Assembly: GCF_010119975.1 (NCBI RefSeq)
Contig: NZ_CP048222.1
Span: 8,160,501 to 8,224,500 of the forward strand
DNA from: Rhodocytophaga rosea
Lineage (GTDB): Bacteria; Bacteroidota; Bacteroidia; Cytophagales; 172606-1
Direction: 5' to 3'
Length of the DNA stretch: 64,000 nt
Under the pieces are notes generated by a model. The model saw only the letters and a list, made by a program, of their open reading frames with translations. It was not told the origin of the DNA and made no database searches. Shown piece after piece: positions 34,668 through 44,477 of the stretch. Position 1 is the stretch's first letter; each line of letters begins with the position of its first letter. A program made the position numbers and the translations under genes.

Positions 34668-37600
34668 ATGAGTGATTTATTTTTCTGGAAACAATGGCCA
34701 GCTTCTTACCGGAACATTTACCTTACTTCACTGGCTGTAAGTACTATAGGATTAGTTATTTACCTGATCTGGTTCTTCACCGGCAATGATGCTGTTATTG
34801 GCTGGCAGACCAGAAGCGAATTGCAGTCTCTCTCTCTTCAGCTCAATTCCTTCAGCCGGAGTCTGTTCAATTTTACAGTTGAAACCCCATCATACTTTAT
34901 TACAGAGCAATTCGTAGCATCACTGGCAAAAATCAATACCCTGGCTGTATACATCTACCTTGCGTTTCTTACAGGCGCCTGCCTACTGGTACTCAGCCTG
35001 ATTACTGAACTGCCTCGTTTGTGGTACATACTGGGAATGGGTGTTTTTATTCTGCTACTGGCCAGTTTCAAATTCGATCTGCTTCAGGTATTTGGCCTGC
35101 GGAATAATACGGTTTTTATAGTTTCGGTGGCTGCCTATGCCGGACTAAGTTATTATTTTCATGCCTTTCAGACAGAGATTTCTTTTCAGCTGCGTCTGGC
35201 AAGTTTCACCGTACTTACTGTTGTGCTGGCACTGCTGATTATTTTCTTTTCCCGAAGTGCATATCCGCTTATTACCCTGGCTGGAAATGGCATCATTATC
35301 CCTGTTGGCATTAGTCTGGTATTTATTTTTATGGTATCACATGAGATCGAACAAGGCTTTTTATACCTGGTAACCCAATCTGGCGGAATTGGCGGAAAAA
35401 ATAGTTTGCTTCACTTCTCCCTCATTTCCCTCATATACATTATCAACCTTGGATTGCTCTATGCCCGGAATGCCGGATTTATCTCCTGGGATTTTTTCTA
35501 TATTAACCCTTTTTACCTGCTGTTGATATCAGCAGCAATCGGGATATGGGGCTATAAAAAACGGAATGTTCTCTTCGACCACATTATCTCTTTCTATCCA
35601 AATGGCGCATTTCTCTATCTGGCACTCGCTACGGTGAGTCTGGCGACCATTGGGTATTTTTTTGCAAGCGGCAACGATTCCATGCTCGAAATGATTGAGG
35701 ACATTATTGTGTTCAGTCACCTGGCGATGGGAGTCTCCTTCTTCATTTATGTATTTATCAATTTCAGATCGCCCATGTCGCAGGGATTACTGGTATACAA
35801 AGTAGTATATCAACCCAGGCAATATCCTTTCTTCATTGCCCGTGGGGTTGCCTTGCTAATTATACTTGCCTTTTTTTTCAGGGCAAATATGTACCCCATG
35901 TACCATGCATTCAGCGGCTATTACAATGTAATTGCGGATACACACACCTTACAAGGCGAACAGGTTCTGGCTGAACAATATTATAAATTATCTATTCAAT
36001 ATAGTTTTCAGAACCATAAGGCCAATTATGCCCTTGCCTCTCAGGCCCGATTGCAGAATGATGCCCCTACTGCCATTTTTTATTTAAAGCAAGCACAGTT
36101 GAAAAACCCAACAGCGTATACATATGGAAGCCTCAGCAATGTGTACCTGGAAAAGGGACTATTTTTTGATGCCATTTTTAATCTGCAACAAGGTGTGCAA
36201 TCCTTTCCCCGGAGCGGTGAACTCTACAATAATCTGGCTTTGCTCTACGGCAGGTCTAATATTGCGGACTCTGCCTATATTTACCACCAACTGGCTGACA
36301 AATATGTGGGCGTTAATGCTGAAACAAGTCAGACCAATCGCCTGGCATTCTGGATCAAAAATAATTCGCTGATCAATACGGATTCTTTACTGGAAAGCAG
36401 CAGTGCCAGTAACTCCGTTCCCCTGCAAGCCAACCGTTTGTTACTGTCCAATATGCACGGCTTAAAAAGTTCAGATTTTCTGAAAGAATTCCTGCCGGCT
36501 GATTCCATATTGAGTGAAGAAACGTTTGCTTACCTGTTTAATCATGTACTCAATGCTCATACCCCGTACGACAGTACATTAGCTAATTACCTGCTGGGCA
36601 TCAGTAAAAAGGATGGGAATGTAGCTTTCTCCGAAAACCTGCAATTTGCCCTGGCTTGTTATGAATATTATAAAAACGACCGCTCAAAAGCGCTGGAACT
36701 AGTGGCAAATGTATCAATGAGCAGCAACCGGGCGGCTTATTTCAGTAAGATCGCCGGACTATGGTTTTTGCAACAGCAGGCACCCAAACGGGCAGGTGAG
36801 TTTTTTTTACAGGCCATACAAGCAGGTGATAGTTCTCTGGCTATGAAAACAAACCAGGCTGTGGCTTTCTCTGAAAACGGACAATGGCTCAATGCCCTGG
36901 CATCCTGGCAACCCCTGGCCACCAGCCCAGATCCATCGACCCGTTCGCTGGCTAAATATATGGAAACTATCAGCGGTGCTTTACTTTCAGGTCAGGAAGA
37001 ATTTGTATCCAAAGCACTGGATGACCGGGGAAAAAGCCTGATGGTTTATTTCAGCCGGGGCGTATTGTTGCCTGACGTTGCCCTTTCTATTACCAATCCG
37101 GAATACCGGGTACAAACACTGGTGAATCTGGCAGAAAAATGTATTGCCATCGACAGCGTTTCATTTGCAGCAACACTTCTGGAAAAAGCCAGAGAAACAC
37201 CCAACCTGAGCCAGACTTTACAAAACCGTTTGCATGCCCTGGATTTACAATTACTGCTGGCAACCAGAGCGTATCCGCAGGTGCTCTCTAAAGCAAAATC
37301 TTTATCGTTAAACCCGGAAGATGCAGACCGGAGTTTGTTATGGCAGGCACAGGCATTTGGCCAGACCAATCAGCCCAAAGAAGCTTCCAGGTTGTATGCA
37401 CTAGCCCTGAAACGGATGCCGGCAGATACGGCAGTAATTTTGGAAGCAAGCCGATTTTTCAATACGGTCCGGAAAAAACCAGACCTGGCGTATTCAACCC
37501 TGCTGGAAGCTACCTTGCTGAATCCCTATAATCCGGAAATCCAGAAAGCCTACATTCTGCAATGCCTCGATATGCAGTTACTCTCCTATGCAGAAAATGC

Positions 37601-37709
37601 CATGAGTATACTCCAGCAGATTGCTACAGATGCCGACTATCAATCTTTTCTGCCGGTTTATGAAGCCAGGAAATCTTCTGTGGAAAAAATCCTATTTGAG
37701 TGGAAATAA
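34668..37709 (+). CDS. Large membrane protein with C-terminal TPR repeats
   Basis: Residues 1-400 contain about eleven hydrophobic segments (from LTSLAVSTIGLVIYLIWFF to GVALLIILAFFF). The remaining 600 residues are helical repeats of TPR type, clearest at about 420-530 (AEQYYKLSIQYSFQNHKANYALASQARLQ, AYTYGSLSNVYLEKGLFFDAI, SGELYNNLALLYG) and again near the C terminus. The soluble part is probably on the periplasmic side, but the sequence does not settle topology. No named family is recognised. The gene is followed after 50 bp by an ABC ATPase gene without a permease, so the two may form a complex. Confidence 0.75.
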   Translation: MSDLFFWKQWPASYRNIYLTSLAVSTIGLVIYLIWFFTGNDAVIGWQTRSELQSLSLQLNSFSRSLFNFTVETPSYFITEQFVASLAKINTLAVYIYLAFLTGACLLVLSLITELPRLWYILGMGVFILLLASFKFDLLQVFGLRNNTVFIVSVAAYAGLSYYFHAFQTEISFQLRLASFTVLTVVLALLIIFFSRSAYPLITLAGNGIIIPVGISLVFIFMVSHEIEQGFLYLVTQSGGIGGKNSLLHFSLISLIYIINLGLLYARNAGFISWDFFYINPFYLLLISAAIGIWGYKKRNVLFDHIISFYPNGAFLYLALATVSLATIGYFFASGNDSMLEMIEDIIVFSHLAMGVSFFIYVFINFRSPMSQGLLVYKVVYQPRQYPFFIARGVALLIILAFFFRANMYPMYHAFSGYYNVIADTHTLQGEQVLAEQYYKLSIQYSFQNHKANYALASQARLQNDAPTAIFYLKQAQLKNPTAYTYGSLSNVYLEKGLFFDAIFNLQQGVQSFPRSGELYNNLALLYGRSNIADSAYIYHQLADKYVGVNAETSQTNRLAFWIKNNSLINTDSLLESSSASNSVPLQANRLLLSNMHGLKSSDFLKEFLPADSILSEETFAYLFNHVLNAHTPYDSTLANYLLGISKKDGNVAFSENLQFALACYEYYKNDRSKALELVANVSMSSNRAAYFSKIAGLWFLQQQAPKRAGEFFLQAIQAGDSSLAMKTNQAVAFSENGQWLNALASWQPLATSPDPSTRSLAKYMETISGALLSGQEEFVSKALDDRGKSLMVYFSRGVLLPDVALSITNPEYRVQTLVNLAEKCIAIDSVSFAATLLEKARETPNLSQTLQNRLHALDLQLLLATRAYPQVLSKAKSLSLNPEDADRSLLWQAQAFGQTNQPKEASRLYALALKRMPADTAVILEASRFFNTVRKKPDLAYSTLLEATLLNPYNPEIQKAYILQCLDMQLLSYAENAMSILQQIATDADYQSFLPVYEARKSSVEKILFEWK

Positions 37710-37759
37710 TTTCTTACATTGTACAGCAGGAAAAATCATCCCCTATCTAACCAGTTCGC

Positions 37760-38485
37760 ATGAAAATTATCGAAACAAACCAGATTTCCAAAAGGTATGT
37801 GATGGGCAGTGAGATCATCGAGGCATTAAAATCTATTACTATTTCAATCAATAAAGGGGAATATGTTGCGTTTATGGGTCCTTCCGGCTCCGGAAAATCT
37901 ACGCTGATGAACATTGTGGGTTGCCTGGATACCCCTACCAGCGGCAGTTATATTCTCAATAATAAGGATGTGAGTGATATGTCGGAAAATGAACTGGCCG
38001 AAATCCGGAATAAGGAAATTGGCTTTGTATTTCAGACATTTAACCTCCTGCCCAGGTCAACTTCCCTGGAGAATGTTGCCCTTCCCCTGATTTATGCCGG
38101 GTATGGAAAATCAGACCGTACGGAAAAGGCAATGGAAGCGCTGAAAAGTGTAGGATTAGGAGACAGGTCTAAACATAAACCCAATGAACTTTCCGGGGGG
38201 CAGCGCCAACGGGTAGCCATTGCCAGGGCACTGGTAAATAATCCAAGTATTGTACTTGCCGACGAACCTACCGGTAACCTGGATTCCAAAACGTCCTATG
38301 AGATTATGGATCTGTTTGAAGAATTGCACAGCAAAGGCAACACCATTATTATGGTTACCCACGAAGAAGATATTGCCCAGTATTCACACCGTATTATCCG
38401 CCTCCGGGATGGTTTGATTGAAACGGATTCACCCAATCCGCATATCCGCAAAGCCAAAGCAGCAATGGGGGCTACTCTACATTAA
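37760..38485 (+). CDS. ABC transporter ATPase of the LolD/MacB type
   Basis: Walker A GPSGSGKS (residues 40-47), Q-loop [13 protein letters not shown], signature LSGGQRQR (144-151), Walker B IVLADEP (164-170) and H-loop MVTHEED are all intact. The sequence is close to the MacB/LolD/FtsE class, which normally works with FtsX-fold permeases as a mechanotransmission engine. No permease gene is adjacent. The preceding gene encodes an 11-TM/TPR protein ending 50 bp upstream, so it could be the partner, or a permease elsewhere could be used. Confidence 0.93.
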   Translation: MKIIETNQISKRYVMGSEIIEALKSITISINKGEYVAFMGPSGSGKSTLMNIVGCLDTPTSGSYILNNKDVSDMSENELAEIRNKEIGFVFQTFNLLPRSTSLENVALPLIYAGYGKSDRTEKAMEALKSVGLGDRSKHKPNELSGGQRQRVAIARALVNNPSIVLADEPTGNLDSKTSYEIMDLFEELHSKGNTIIMVTHEEDIAQYSHRIIRLRDGLIETDSPNPHIRKAKAAMGATLH

Positions 38486-38516
38486 TTACCCAACTATCAA
38501 TAATAGTTTATCTGAT

Positions 38517-38565
38517 ACACAATACAACCTTTCAGCTTTTTAACACCTGACAGGTTGTATTGTGT
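38517..38565 (+). terminator. Hairpin terminator after the ABC ATPase gene
   Basis: Perfect 14-bp arms (acacaatacaacct and aggttgtattgtgt) with a 21-nt loop lie 31 bp beyond the stop codon. No U run follows, so efficiency is uncertain. Confidence 0.65.
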
Positions 38566-38713
38566 GTAGAACTTACTTCTGTTCAGAGGCGAGAGAGGCA
38601 GGACTTTTTTATTTCTACCTGAACTACTTGTATTTTTGCATCCGGAAATTAGTTGTGTATCTACAATAATTTTTCTTACCAGCCGACTGTGGATTAATAA
38701 AATTACTGCCTGT

Positions 38714-39838
38714 ATGCTCCGTTGTTTATGTATTTTTTGTTTGTTATTTCCCCTTACTGTCCGGGCTCAGCTTCTGAATGATACGCTTGTACAAAAACAA
38801 GTAATTCTGGCCATAGATAAAATTTACAATTTTGAGTTTACAGAAGCAGAACCGGTGATCTCCACCATTCGCAAAAAGTATCCCAAACATCCGGTCTCCT
38901 CCTTACTCATGGCTTTGTATACCTCCTGGAAATATTTCCCGATAGATTCCAAATCACAAGCCTACCAAACCTACCAGCAGTATCTCAAAGAAAGCCTGGA
39001 GCGTACCAATCAAATCTACGGCGAAGATACTGATAATCCGGAAGGTGTATTTTTTGCTTTGTCAGCCCACAGTTACCTGGCCCTGGTGGCTTCTGAGGAG
39101 AGAGATTATATGAAAGCTATGGGAGAAGCCAAACGAACCTATGTGTATATGAAAAAAGGCTTTGACCTGATGAGCAAATATCCGGAGTTCTATTTCACTA
39201 CCGGATTATACAATTTTTATGTAGTAGAATATCCCGAAAACCATTCGGCTGTTAAACCATTCATGTTGTTTTTTGCTGATGGTGATAAAGCATTAGGACT
39301 TAAGCAAATGGAACAAAGCATCACTACAGGCACCTTTACCAGAACAGAAGCAGCATACTGGCTGGCTCATATTTATATTAAACACGAGATTAAACCCTTA
39401 AAAGCCCTGCAATTCACCCAGCAACTGATAAATAAATATCCGGGTAATGTACAGTATATCATGCGGCACACCGAGATGCTGATTGCCACTGGCAAATATG
39501 ACCAGGCACAACCTTACATTAAGCAACTGATTGCTCATACACATAAGATGATCCAGAGCAGTGGTTACGTTTTCCTTGGTTTAATTCAGGAAAAACAAAC
39601 TAAAAACTTTGCGCTGGCCCGTACCCATTTTCAGCATGCTTTTAAGTTGAGCCAACCAGACCGGCGCTTTACTATGGATTATTACGCCCTTGCCTACGCT
39701 GCCATGGCCCGCATGTCGGACCGGGAAGGAAACCGGCAGGCGGCCAGAGATTACTACAAAAAAGTACTAGATATGGCTGAATATGAAGGCACGATCAAAG
39801 AAGCCAAAAATTATTTAAAAAATGCCTCTGCCAGCTGA
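38714..39838 (+). CDS. Secreted TPR-containing protein
   Basis: The ATG at 38714 gives a signal peptide (MLRCLCIFCLLFPLTVRAQ); the earlier frame from 38636 does not. The mature 355 residues are helical with TPR-like pairs (TEAAYWLAHIYIKHEIKPLKALQFTQQLINKYPGN, QSSGYVFLGLIQEKQTKNFALARTHFQHAF, YYALAYAAMARMSDREGNRQAARDYYKK). It is probably a periplasmic scaffold; no enzyme motif is seen. A TATTTTTG at 38631-38638 fits the Bacteroidota -7 element. The gene overlaps yigZ downstream by 17 bp. Confidence 0.78.
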   Translation: MLRCLCIFCLLFPLTVRAQLLNDTLVQKQVILAIDKIYNFEFTEAEPVISTIRKKYPKHPVSSLLMALYTSWKYFPIDSKSQAYQTYQQYLKESLERTNQIYGEDTDNPEGVFFALSAHSYLALVASEERDYMKAMGEAKRTYVYMKKGFDLMSKYPEFYFTTGLYNFYVVEYPENHSAVKPFMLFFADGDKALGLKQMEQSITTGTFTRTEAAYWLAHIYIKHEIKPLKALQFTQQLINKYPGNVQYIMRHTEMLIATGKYDQAQPYIKQLIAHTHKMIQSSGYVFLGLIQEKQTKNFALARTHFQHAFKLSQPDRRFTMDYYALAYAAMARMSDREGNRQAARDYYKKVLDMAEYEGTIKEAKNYLKNASAS

Positions 39839-40442
39839 TGATACCTACTTAACTATTGGTGCCGCTTCAGAAGGGCTTTATAAAGAAAAAGGAAGCAAAT
39901 TTATTGCACTGGCATTTCCGGCAGATAGTGAAACTCAGGTGAAAGAAATACTGGCACAGGTCCGCAAGAAATACTACGATGCCCACCACCATTGTTATGC
40001 GTATATTCTGGGCGATAAAGGTCAGCATTACCGGGCTAATGACGATGGGGAACCAGCCCATTCTGCCGGAGATCCTATCCTTGGACAGATCCGTTCCAGA
40101 CACCTTACACATACCCTGGTAATAGTTGTACGTTATTTTGGAGGTATTAAACTGGGCGTAAGCGGGTTGATCCAGGCATACAAAACGGCAGCCTCTGATG
40201 CTTTAACACAGGGGTCTATCATTGAGAAGATTGTAGAGATTCCGCTCACCCTACGGTTTAGCTATCAGCAAATGAACCAGGTGATGAAACTGGTAAAAGA
40301 TTATGAATTAAAAGTGATCCATCAGCAATTTGCAGAACAATGCGAACTTGGTTTATTGATCAGAAAGGGTTTACTGGAAGAAGCACAATCAAAATTACTT
40401 CAACTGGGAGTTGAGATAATTACCGATACAACTGTTTCATAA
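39822..40442 (+). CDS. yigZ: YigZ/IMPACT-family protein
   Basis: The family blocks are KEKGSKFIALAFPADSETQV, KYYDAHHHCYAYILGDKG and the signature ANDDGEPAHSAGDPILGQIRSR, followed by TLVIVVRYFGGIKLGVSGLI. The C-terminal domain is DUF1949-like. YigZ homologues are cytoplasmic; the role is not firmly known, and the eukaryotic homologue IMPACT regulates translation control through GCN2. The start overlaps the end of the TPR gene by 17 bp, implying coupled translation. No other ATG fits the family start. Confidence 0.92.
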   Translation: MPLPADDTYLTIGAASEGLYKEKGSKFIALAFPADSETQVKEILAQVRKKYYDAHHHCYAYILGDKGQHYRANDDGEPAHSAGDPILGQIRSRHLTHTLVIVVRYFGGIKLGVSGLIQAYKTAASDALTQGSIIEKIVEIPLTLRFSYQQMNQVMKLVKDYELKVIHQQFAEQCELGLLIRKGLLEEAQSKLLQLGVEIITDTTVS

Positions 40443-40623
40443 TCGTTTGCGGCCTCTTTCCTGGTATATATTCCATAATTATTATCACTATTTTTTGCAG
40501 CTAATCACCCTATCGGTGTATATTTAGCATTTTAATCCGTAGCTACCTATTTCAGTTGAATGTATGACTGGGATCATGCTACTACAAAGGCTTTATTCAA
40601 ACCATTCTTACATTTTACCAATT

Positions 40624-41460
40624 ATGGCTTATACCAGAAAAGCATTTATTCAGAAAGCAGGGCTTGGCCTGTTAGCCGGGTCTACTTTTTCAAGCATCAA
40701 TCCTTTAATTGCAGATAAACCTGCTGCAAGCGAACGGCTAAAGTTTGGAATGGCTTCCTATACCTTACGCAAGTTTACCCTGGATGAAGTGATTGCCATT
40801 ACCCAGAAGCTGGGATTAAAACATCTGGCCTTGAAAGACATGCACCTGCCTATGGATTGTCCGGCAGAGATGTTAAAAACCATGACTGAAAAAGTTCGGA
40901 GCGCTGGCATTGATCTGTATGGTGGCGGCGTGATCTATATGAAAACGGAGGAAGAAGTAAACAAAGCCTTTGCATACGCGGCTAATGCCGGATTTAAAAT
41001 GATTATCGGGGCTCCTTCCCATACCTTATTGAATCTGGTAGATCAGAAAGTCAAAGAAACCAATATTATGCTGGCTATCCATAACCATGGCCCAGGCGAT
41101 GAAGTATATCCAAGCCCCGAAAGTGTCTATGAAAAGATAAAAGGACTCGACAAACGTATTGGTTTATGTATTGACATTGGCCATACCCAGCGTATTGGGC
41201 AAGATCCGGCAAAAATGGCGGCTAAGTTTGCCGACCGGCTATATGATATTCACATTAAAGATGTGACCGGTTCTACCGGAAAAGATACTCCCCTGGAAAT
41301 CGGACGAGGTGTAATTGATATACCTGCCTTTTTAAAAACGTTGAATAAAATAAAATACCAGGGGATCGTTTCGCTGGAATACGAAAAAGATGCCAATGAC
41401 CCAATTCCTGGCGCATCGGAATCTATAGGTTATTTGAAAGGGGTGATGCGGATGGTTTAA
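40624..41460 (+). CDS. Sugar phosphate isomerase/epimerase-like (AP endonuclease 2 fold) exported protein
   Basis: The ATG at 40624 begins MAYTRKAFIQKAGLGLLAG, a signal that resembles a Tat leader with Arg-Lys in place of Arg-Arg. The body is a TIM barrel of the AP_endonuc_2 class: MASYTLRKFTLDEVIAITQ, LAIHNHGPGDEVYPS, GLCIDIGHTQRIGQDP, YDIHIKDVTG and GIVSLEYEKD, which carry the metal-binding His, Asp and Glu residues. Relatives isomerise or epimerise sugars and inositols. The substrate is unknown. It is followed 44 bp later by a MaoC-like gene. Confidence 0.87.
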   Translation: MAYTRKAFIQKAGLGLLAGSTFSSINPLIADKPAASERLKFGMASYTLRKFTLDEVIAITQKLGLKHLALKDMHLPMDCPAEMLKTMTEKVRSAGIDLYGGGVIYMKTEEEVNKAFAYAANAGFKMIIGAPSHTLLNLVDQKVKETNIMLAIHNHGPGDEVYPSPESVYEKIKGLDKRIGLCIDIGHTQRIGQDPAKMAAKFADRLYDIHIKDVTGSTGKDTPLEIGRGVIDIPAFLKTLNKIKYQGIVSLEYEKDANDPIPGASESIGYLKGVMRMV

Positions 41461-41504
41461 TACGTATAAAAAACTTCACCCTTTTATCAGTTTTTTCTAT
41501 TTCT

Positions 41505-41912
41505 ATGGAAACAGGACAGGTTTATACCCATCAATTTCAGTTCAGTCAGCAGCAGGTAGATGCTTTTGCAGCACTTTCCGGCGATACAAATCCTATTCAT
41601 ACGGATGCTGCCTATGCGGCTACTACTATTTTCCGCAAACCTATTATTCATGGTTTTTTGAGCGGAAGTGTATTTTCTAAAGTACTAGGCACCCAATTTC
41701 CAGGCGAAGGAACGATTTACCTGAAACAAACGATGGAATTTAAAGCGCCACTGTTTGTAGATATTTCTTATGAGGCAGTGTTTACAGTAAAAGAAATTTT
41801 ACCAGGTTCTGTAGCCCTGATCAGCACGCAAATAAAAGATACACCTAATGGAAACATTCTGGTAGACGGAGAAGCTTCCGTAAAAAACCGGCAGAAAATC
41901 AAGAAGATATAA
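41505..41912 (+). CDS. MaoC-like hotdog-fold hydratase
   Basis: A 135-residue hotdog domain with the R-hydratase pattern: FAALSGDTNPIHTDAAYAA holds the catalytic Asp and His, and KPIIHGFLSGSVFSKVLG the following glycine helix. Family members hydrate or dehydrate (R)-enoyl-CoA. There is no signal peptide. It is probably a small cytoplasmic lipid or polyhydroxyalkanoate-type hydratase, but the CoA substrate is not known. A large hairpin follows the gene. Confidence 0.88.
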   Translation: METGQVYTHQFQFSQQQVDAFAALSGDTNPIHTDAAYAATTIFRKPIIHGFLSGSVFSKVLGTQFPGEGTIYLKQTMEFKAPLFVDISYEAVFTVKEILPGSVALISTQIKDTPNGNILVDGEASVKNRQKIKKI

Positions 41913-41916
41913 AAGT

Positions 41917-41972
41917 ATTTGGTCAGCAGTAATATGTACACACATATGTTTATACTTGATTGCTGACCAAAT
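41917..41972. terminator. Hairpin between converging MaoC and WG-repeat genes
   Basis: Twelve-bp perfect arms (atttggtcagca and tgctgaccaaat) enclose a 32-nt loop with its own small stem. The right arm overlaps the stop region of the WG-repeat gene. Confidence 0.65.
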
Positions 41973-43570
41973 TACAAGCTAAAATCCTTCAGCTTAAGCC
42001 AGAGCTTATTTTGATCTTTCCGCATATACATTTCACGGACTGGATCTATAATGATATCAAAGCCTGGCACACTGCCCGGATATTTACGCAGGTGTATGAG
42101 TATATTTCCATCTTTGGCAAACCTCGCAGAACCATCCCATAATGAGGTGTTCCATAGATCAAAAATTATGTTGCCGGTTTTTGTATGGGTAATCCTTGGC
42201 GCACATACCCAGTGCGACATCCGCATCTCATTACAGGCGTATTCCACTTTATAGCTGCCATCCGGCGAAAGCTGGGTACCATCTGGCAGTAATTCACCTG
42301 TAACCAAATCAAGTTCTGCATCAGTGTATATTTTTATGGCAGGTTCCACTATGGGATCATCCATCCGGATGCCATCCAGGTTTGGAATATCTTTAATATC
42401 TTCCGGAGATACATATTCGGGCTTTGGTGGTTCTGGAGGCTGCCTGGGTGTATACTCGGGGAAATTAAATTTGAGCGGTTGCAGTTCAATTTTCGGAAAG
42501 GGTTCCGATGCCCATACTATCTGGTTACTGGTATTAATATATGCCCATCCCTGTTTAGTCATCACAAAGGCCAGTCCGTTTTTAAACGAGCGGGCTTCTG
42601 AATACTGGCAGGGAATGGCAAAATCTCCTTGTTTATTCAAATATCCGTATTGGCCATCCATTTTTATACGGGCCATTCCTTCCGAAAAACTATCAGCTTT
42701 TTCCAGAATCCTGGGCCGGAAAGCCATACTGCCCCACTCGGTGATATATCCATAGCGGTTATCTATCTGCACCAGTGCCAATCCTTCTGAAAATGGTTTG
42801 AGCTGGGTATATGCTTTGGGAATTACTTCAAAGCCATATTTATCAACGTATTTTGCCTTTCCGTCCAGTTGTACCCATGCCATACCCTCTTTAAAATCAT
42901 TGGCCAGATCATATTGAGGCTGGAGTTTCCACTGACCGGTTTTGTCTTTGTAGCCCCACCATCCGTTTTCTTTTACCCGTAACAAGCCCTCCGAAAAACC
43001 ATAACCATTATCCAAGGCAGCATTCATCGGCACCTGCAATACAACCTCCCCCTGCTGATTAATATAATACCAGAATTTATCCTGGCCCGACACCACAATA
43101 GCCAGGCCATCTTCCGGGAAATCGCCGGCATTGGTGAACCTGGGCTCTATCGCTACATCTCCATTACGGTTGATATATCCCATGGCAGCAGGTACTTTTT
43201 TTCCCGAATCATCCGTATATGAACGCCTGGATACCTTGGCCAGTCCGGCATGAAACTCACCCATTACCCGGTAAGGAATCTGATTTACGATAGTTCCTTT
43301 CGTATCAATAGCCACATAATTTCCATCTTCCAGCAAACCAATACTTCGTCCCTCCACAAAATCTTTGATGCTCGTAAACTGCGGCGGAATTACCATTTCG
43401 CCCTTTGTGTTGATAAATCCGGCTTTGTTTCCTACATATACCCAGCACAAGCCTTCTGAAAACTCTCCTACCTGGGCAAACTGCGGTTCTATTACAACCT
43501 TCCCTTCCCTATTCATAAAGCCCCATTGCCTTCCTAACGTTCCAGGAATGGGATATAATACTTGTTCCAT
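41972..43570 (-). CDS. WG-repeat protein
   Basis: At least nine WG (KWG-like) repeats of about 45 residues are readable, such as GRQWGFMNREGKVVIEPQF, KAGFINTKGEMVIPPQF, AMGYINRNGDVAIEPRF, GWWGYKDKTGQWKLQPQYD and QYGYLNKQGDFAIPCQY. They cover residues 1-380; the last ~130 residues are a separate non-repeat region. The start is placed at the ATG at 43570 (MEQVLYPIPG), which directly precedes the first repeat; the longer frame adds 20 unlikely residues. WG repeats are thought to form interaction surfaces; function unknown. There is no signal peptide. Confidence 0.88.
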   Translation of the reverse strand: MEQVLYPIPGTLGRQWGFMNREGKVVIEPQFAQVGEFSEGLCWVYVGNKAGFINTKGEMVIPPQFTSIKDFVEGRSIGLLEDGNYVAIDTKGTIVNQIPYRVMGEFHAGLAKVSRRSYTDDSGKKVPAAMGYINRNGDVAIEPRFTNAGDFPEDGLAIVVSGQDKFWYYINQQGEVVLQVPMNAALDNGYGFSEGLLRVKENGWWGYKDKTGQWKLQPQYDLANDFKEGMAWVQLDGKAKYVDKYGFEVIPKAYTQLKPFSEGLALVQIDNRYGYITEWGSMAFRPRILEKADSFSEGMARIKMDGQYGYLNKQGDFAIPCQYSEARSFKNGLAFVMTKQGWAYINTSNQIVWASEPFPKIELQPLKFNFPEYTPRQPPEPPKPEYVSPEDIKDIPNLDGIRMDDPIVEPAIKIYTDAELDLVTGELLPDGTQLSPDGSYKVEYACNEMRMSHWVCAPRITHTKTGNIIFDLWNTSLWDGSARFAKDGNILIHLRKYPGSVPGFDIIIDPVREMYMRKDQNKLWLKLKDFSL

Positions 43571-43610
43571 ATATAATGAAATGATCGAAGGAATGTTGAA
43601 TGAGTGTTGA

Positions 43611-44402
43611 CTACTCAAATGGACAGACAATCAGGTGTACCGGATCGAGTGTAGCATATTCCGCTTTCCAGTAATGGGGATCATTCAATTCGTTGTATTC
43701 CACATTAGCAGAATATTTCTCATGCTTCAGGATAAATGGTTTTTTCATAGAAACCAGGATACTGTCCGGCTTTGGCCATCCAACAGAAGCAGAACTTACT
43801 TCATTACCGGGTGCTATTTCGGCTTCCAGAATAGGTTTTAAATCCGGGTGTAAATCGTTGAGGTATTTGCCATATTTATGTTCCATCCATTGAGCTTTTG
43901 TAAGTTCATATACATGCAATAGTGCATCCTGGTTCCATTTGGGATTGTCATGAGGTTGGGTACGCTGGAAGATGAAGCCATTCTTTTCCAGTACATGCAT
44001 AGATGCTTTATTAAAATCCAGTATGGTAGCGTAAATTAGTTGCAAACCCAATGACTGGAAAGCCCTCTCCAGGGTCATTTTTACACCAAAACTGGCAAAT
44101 CCTCTTCCCCAGTAGGGTTTTCCGATCCAGTAGCCGATTTCTGCCTTATCTGCGGGAATAATATTTATTAGTCCGCATAAACCCACAAACATATTGTTAT
44201 TTAAAATAACATTGTTCCATACTTTGCCCTCTTTTTGCTCCTGCGCATACATGTCAATAAATGACCTGGCACCATCTTCAGGATAGGGATGCGGAACACG
44301 GGTAGTTATAGCAATCTCAGGATCAGAAGCAAGGTGCTGAATGGCATCTGCATATTGCATGGTGAGCATGCCAATGGAAGGGCGAAAGTTCAAATTTTCC
44401 AC
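43611..44402 (-). CDS. RimJ/RimL-like GNAT acetyltransferase
   Basis: The GNAT fold is shown by NNNMFVGLCGLINIIPADKAEIGYWIGKPYWGRGFASFGVKM and QLIYATILDFNKASMHVLEKNGFIFQR, the typical acetyl-CoA loop and closing motif. The start is uncertain. The strand VENLNFRPS, which normally opens the domain, lies before the first ATG (44369), so I favour the GTG at 44402. A C-terminal extension of about 90 residues after HKYGKYLNDL is not part of the GNAT core. Substrate unknown. Confidence 0.8.
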   Translation of the reverse strand: MENLNFRPSIGMLTMQYADAIQHLASDPEIAITTRVPHPYPEDGARSFIDMYAQEQKEGKVWNNVILNNNMFVGLCGLINIIPADKAEIGYWIGKPYWGRGFASFGVKMTLERAFQSLGLQLIYATILDFNKASMHVLEKNGFIFQRTQPHDNPKWNQDALLHVYELTKAQWMEHKYGKYLNDLHPDLKPILEAEIAPGNEVSSASVGWPKPDSILVSMKKPFILKHEKYSANVEYNELNDPHYWKAEYATLDPVHLIVCPFE

Positions 44403-44477
44403 AAAACAGCAATTAGTTAAAAATAGAGCAAACAAGTTAAAAAATAATTTTAAACGAAGCTTGCCGATAGCTTTCCG

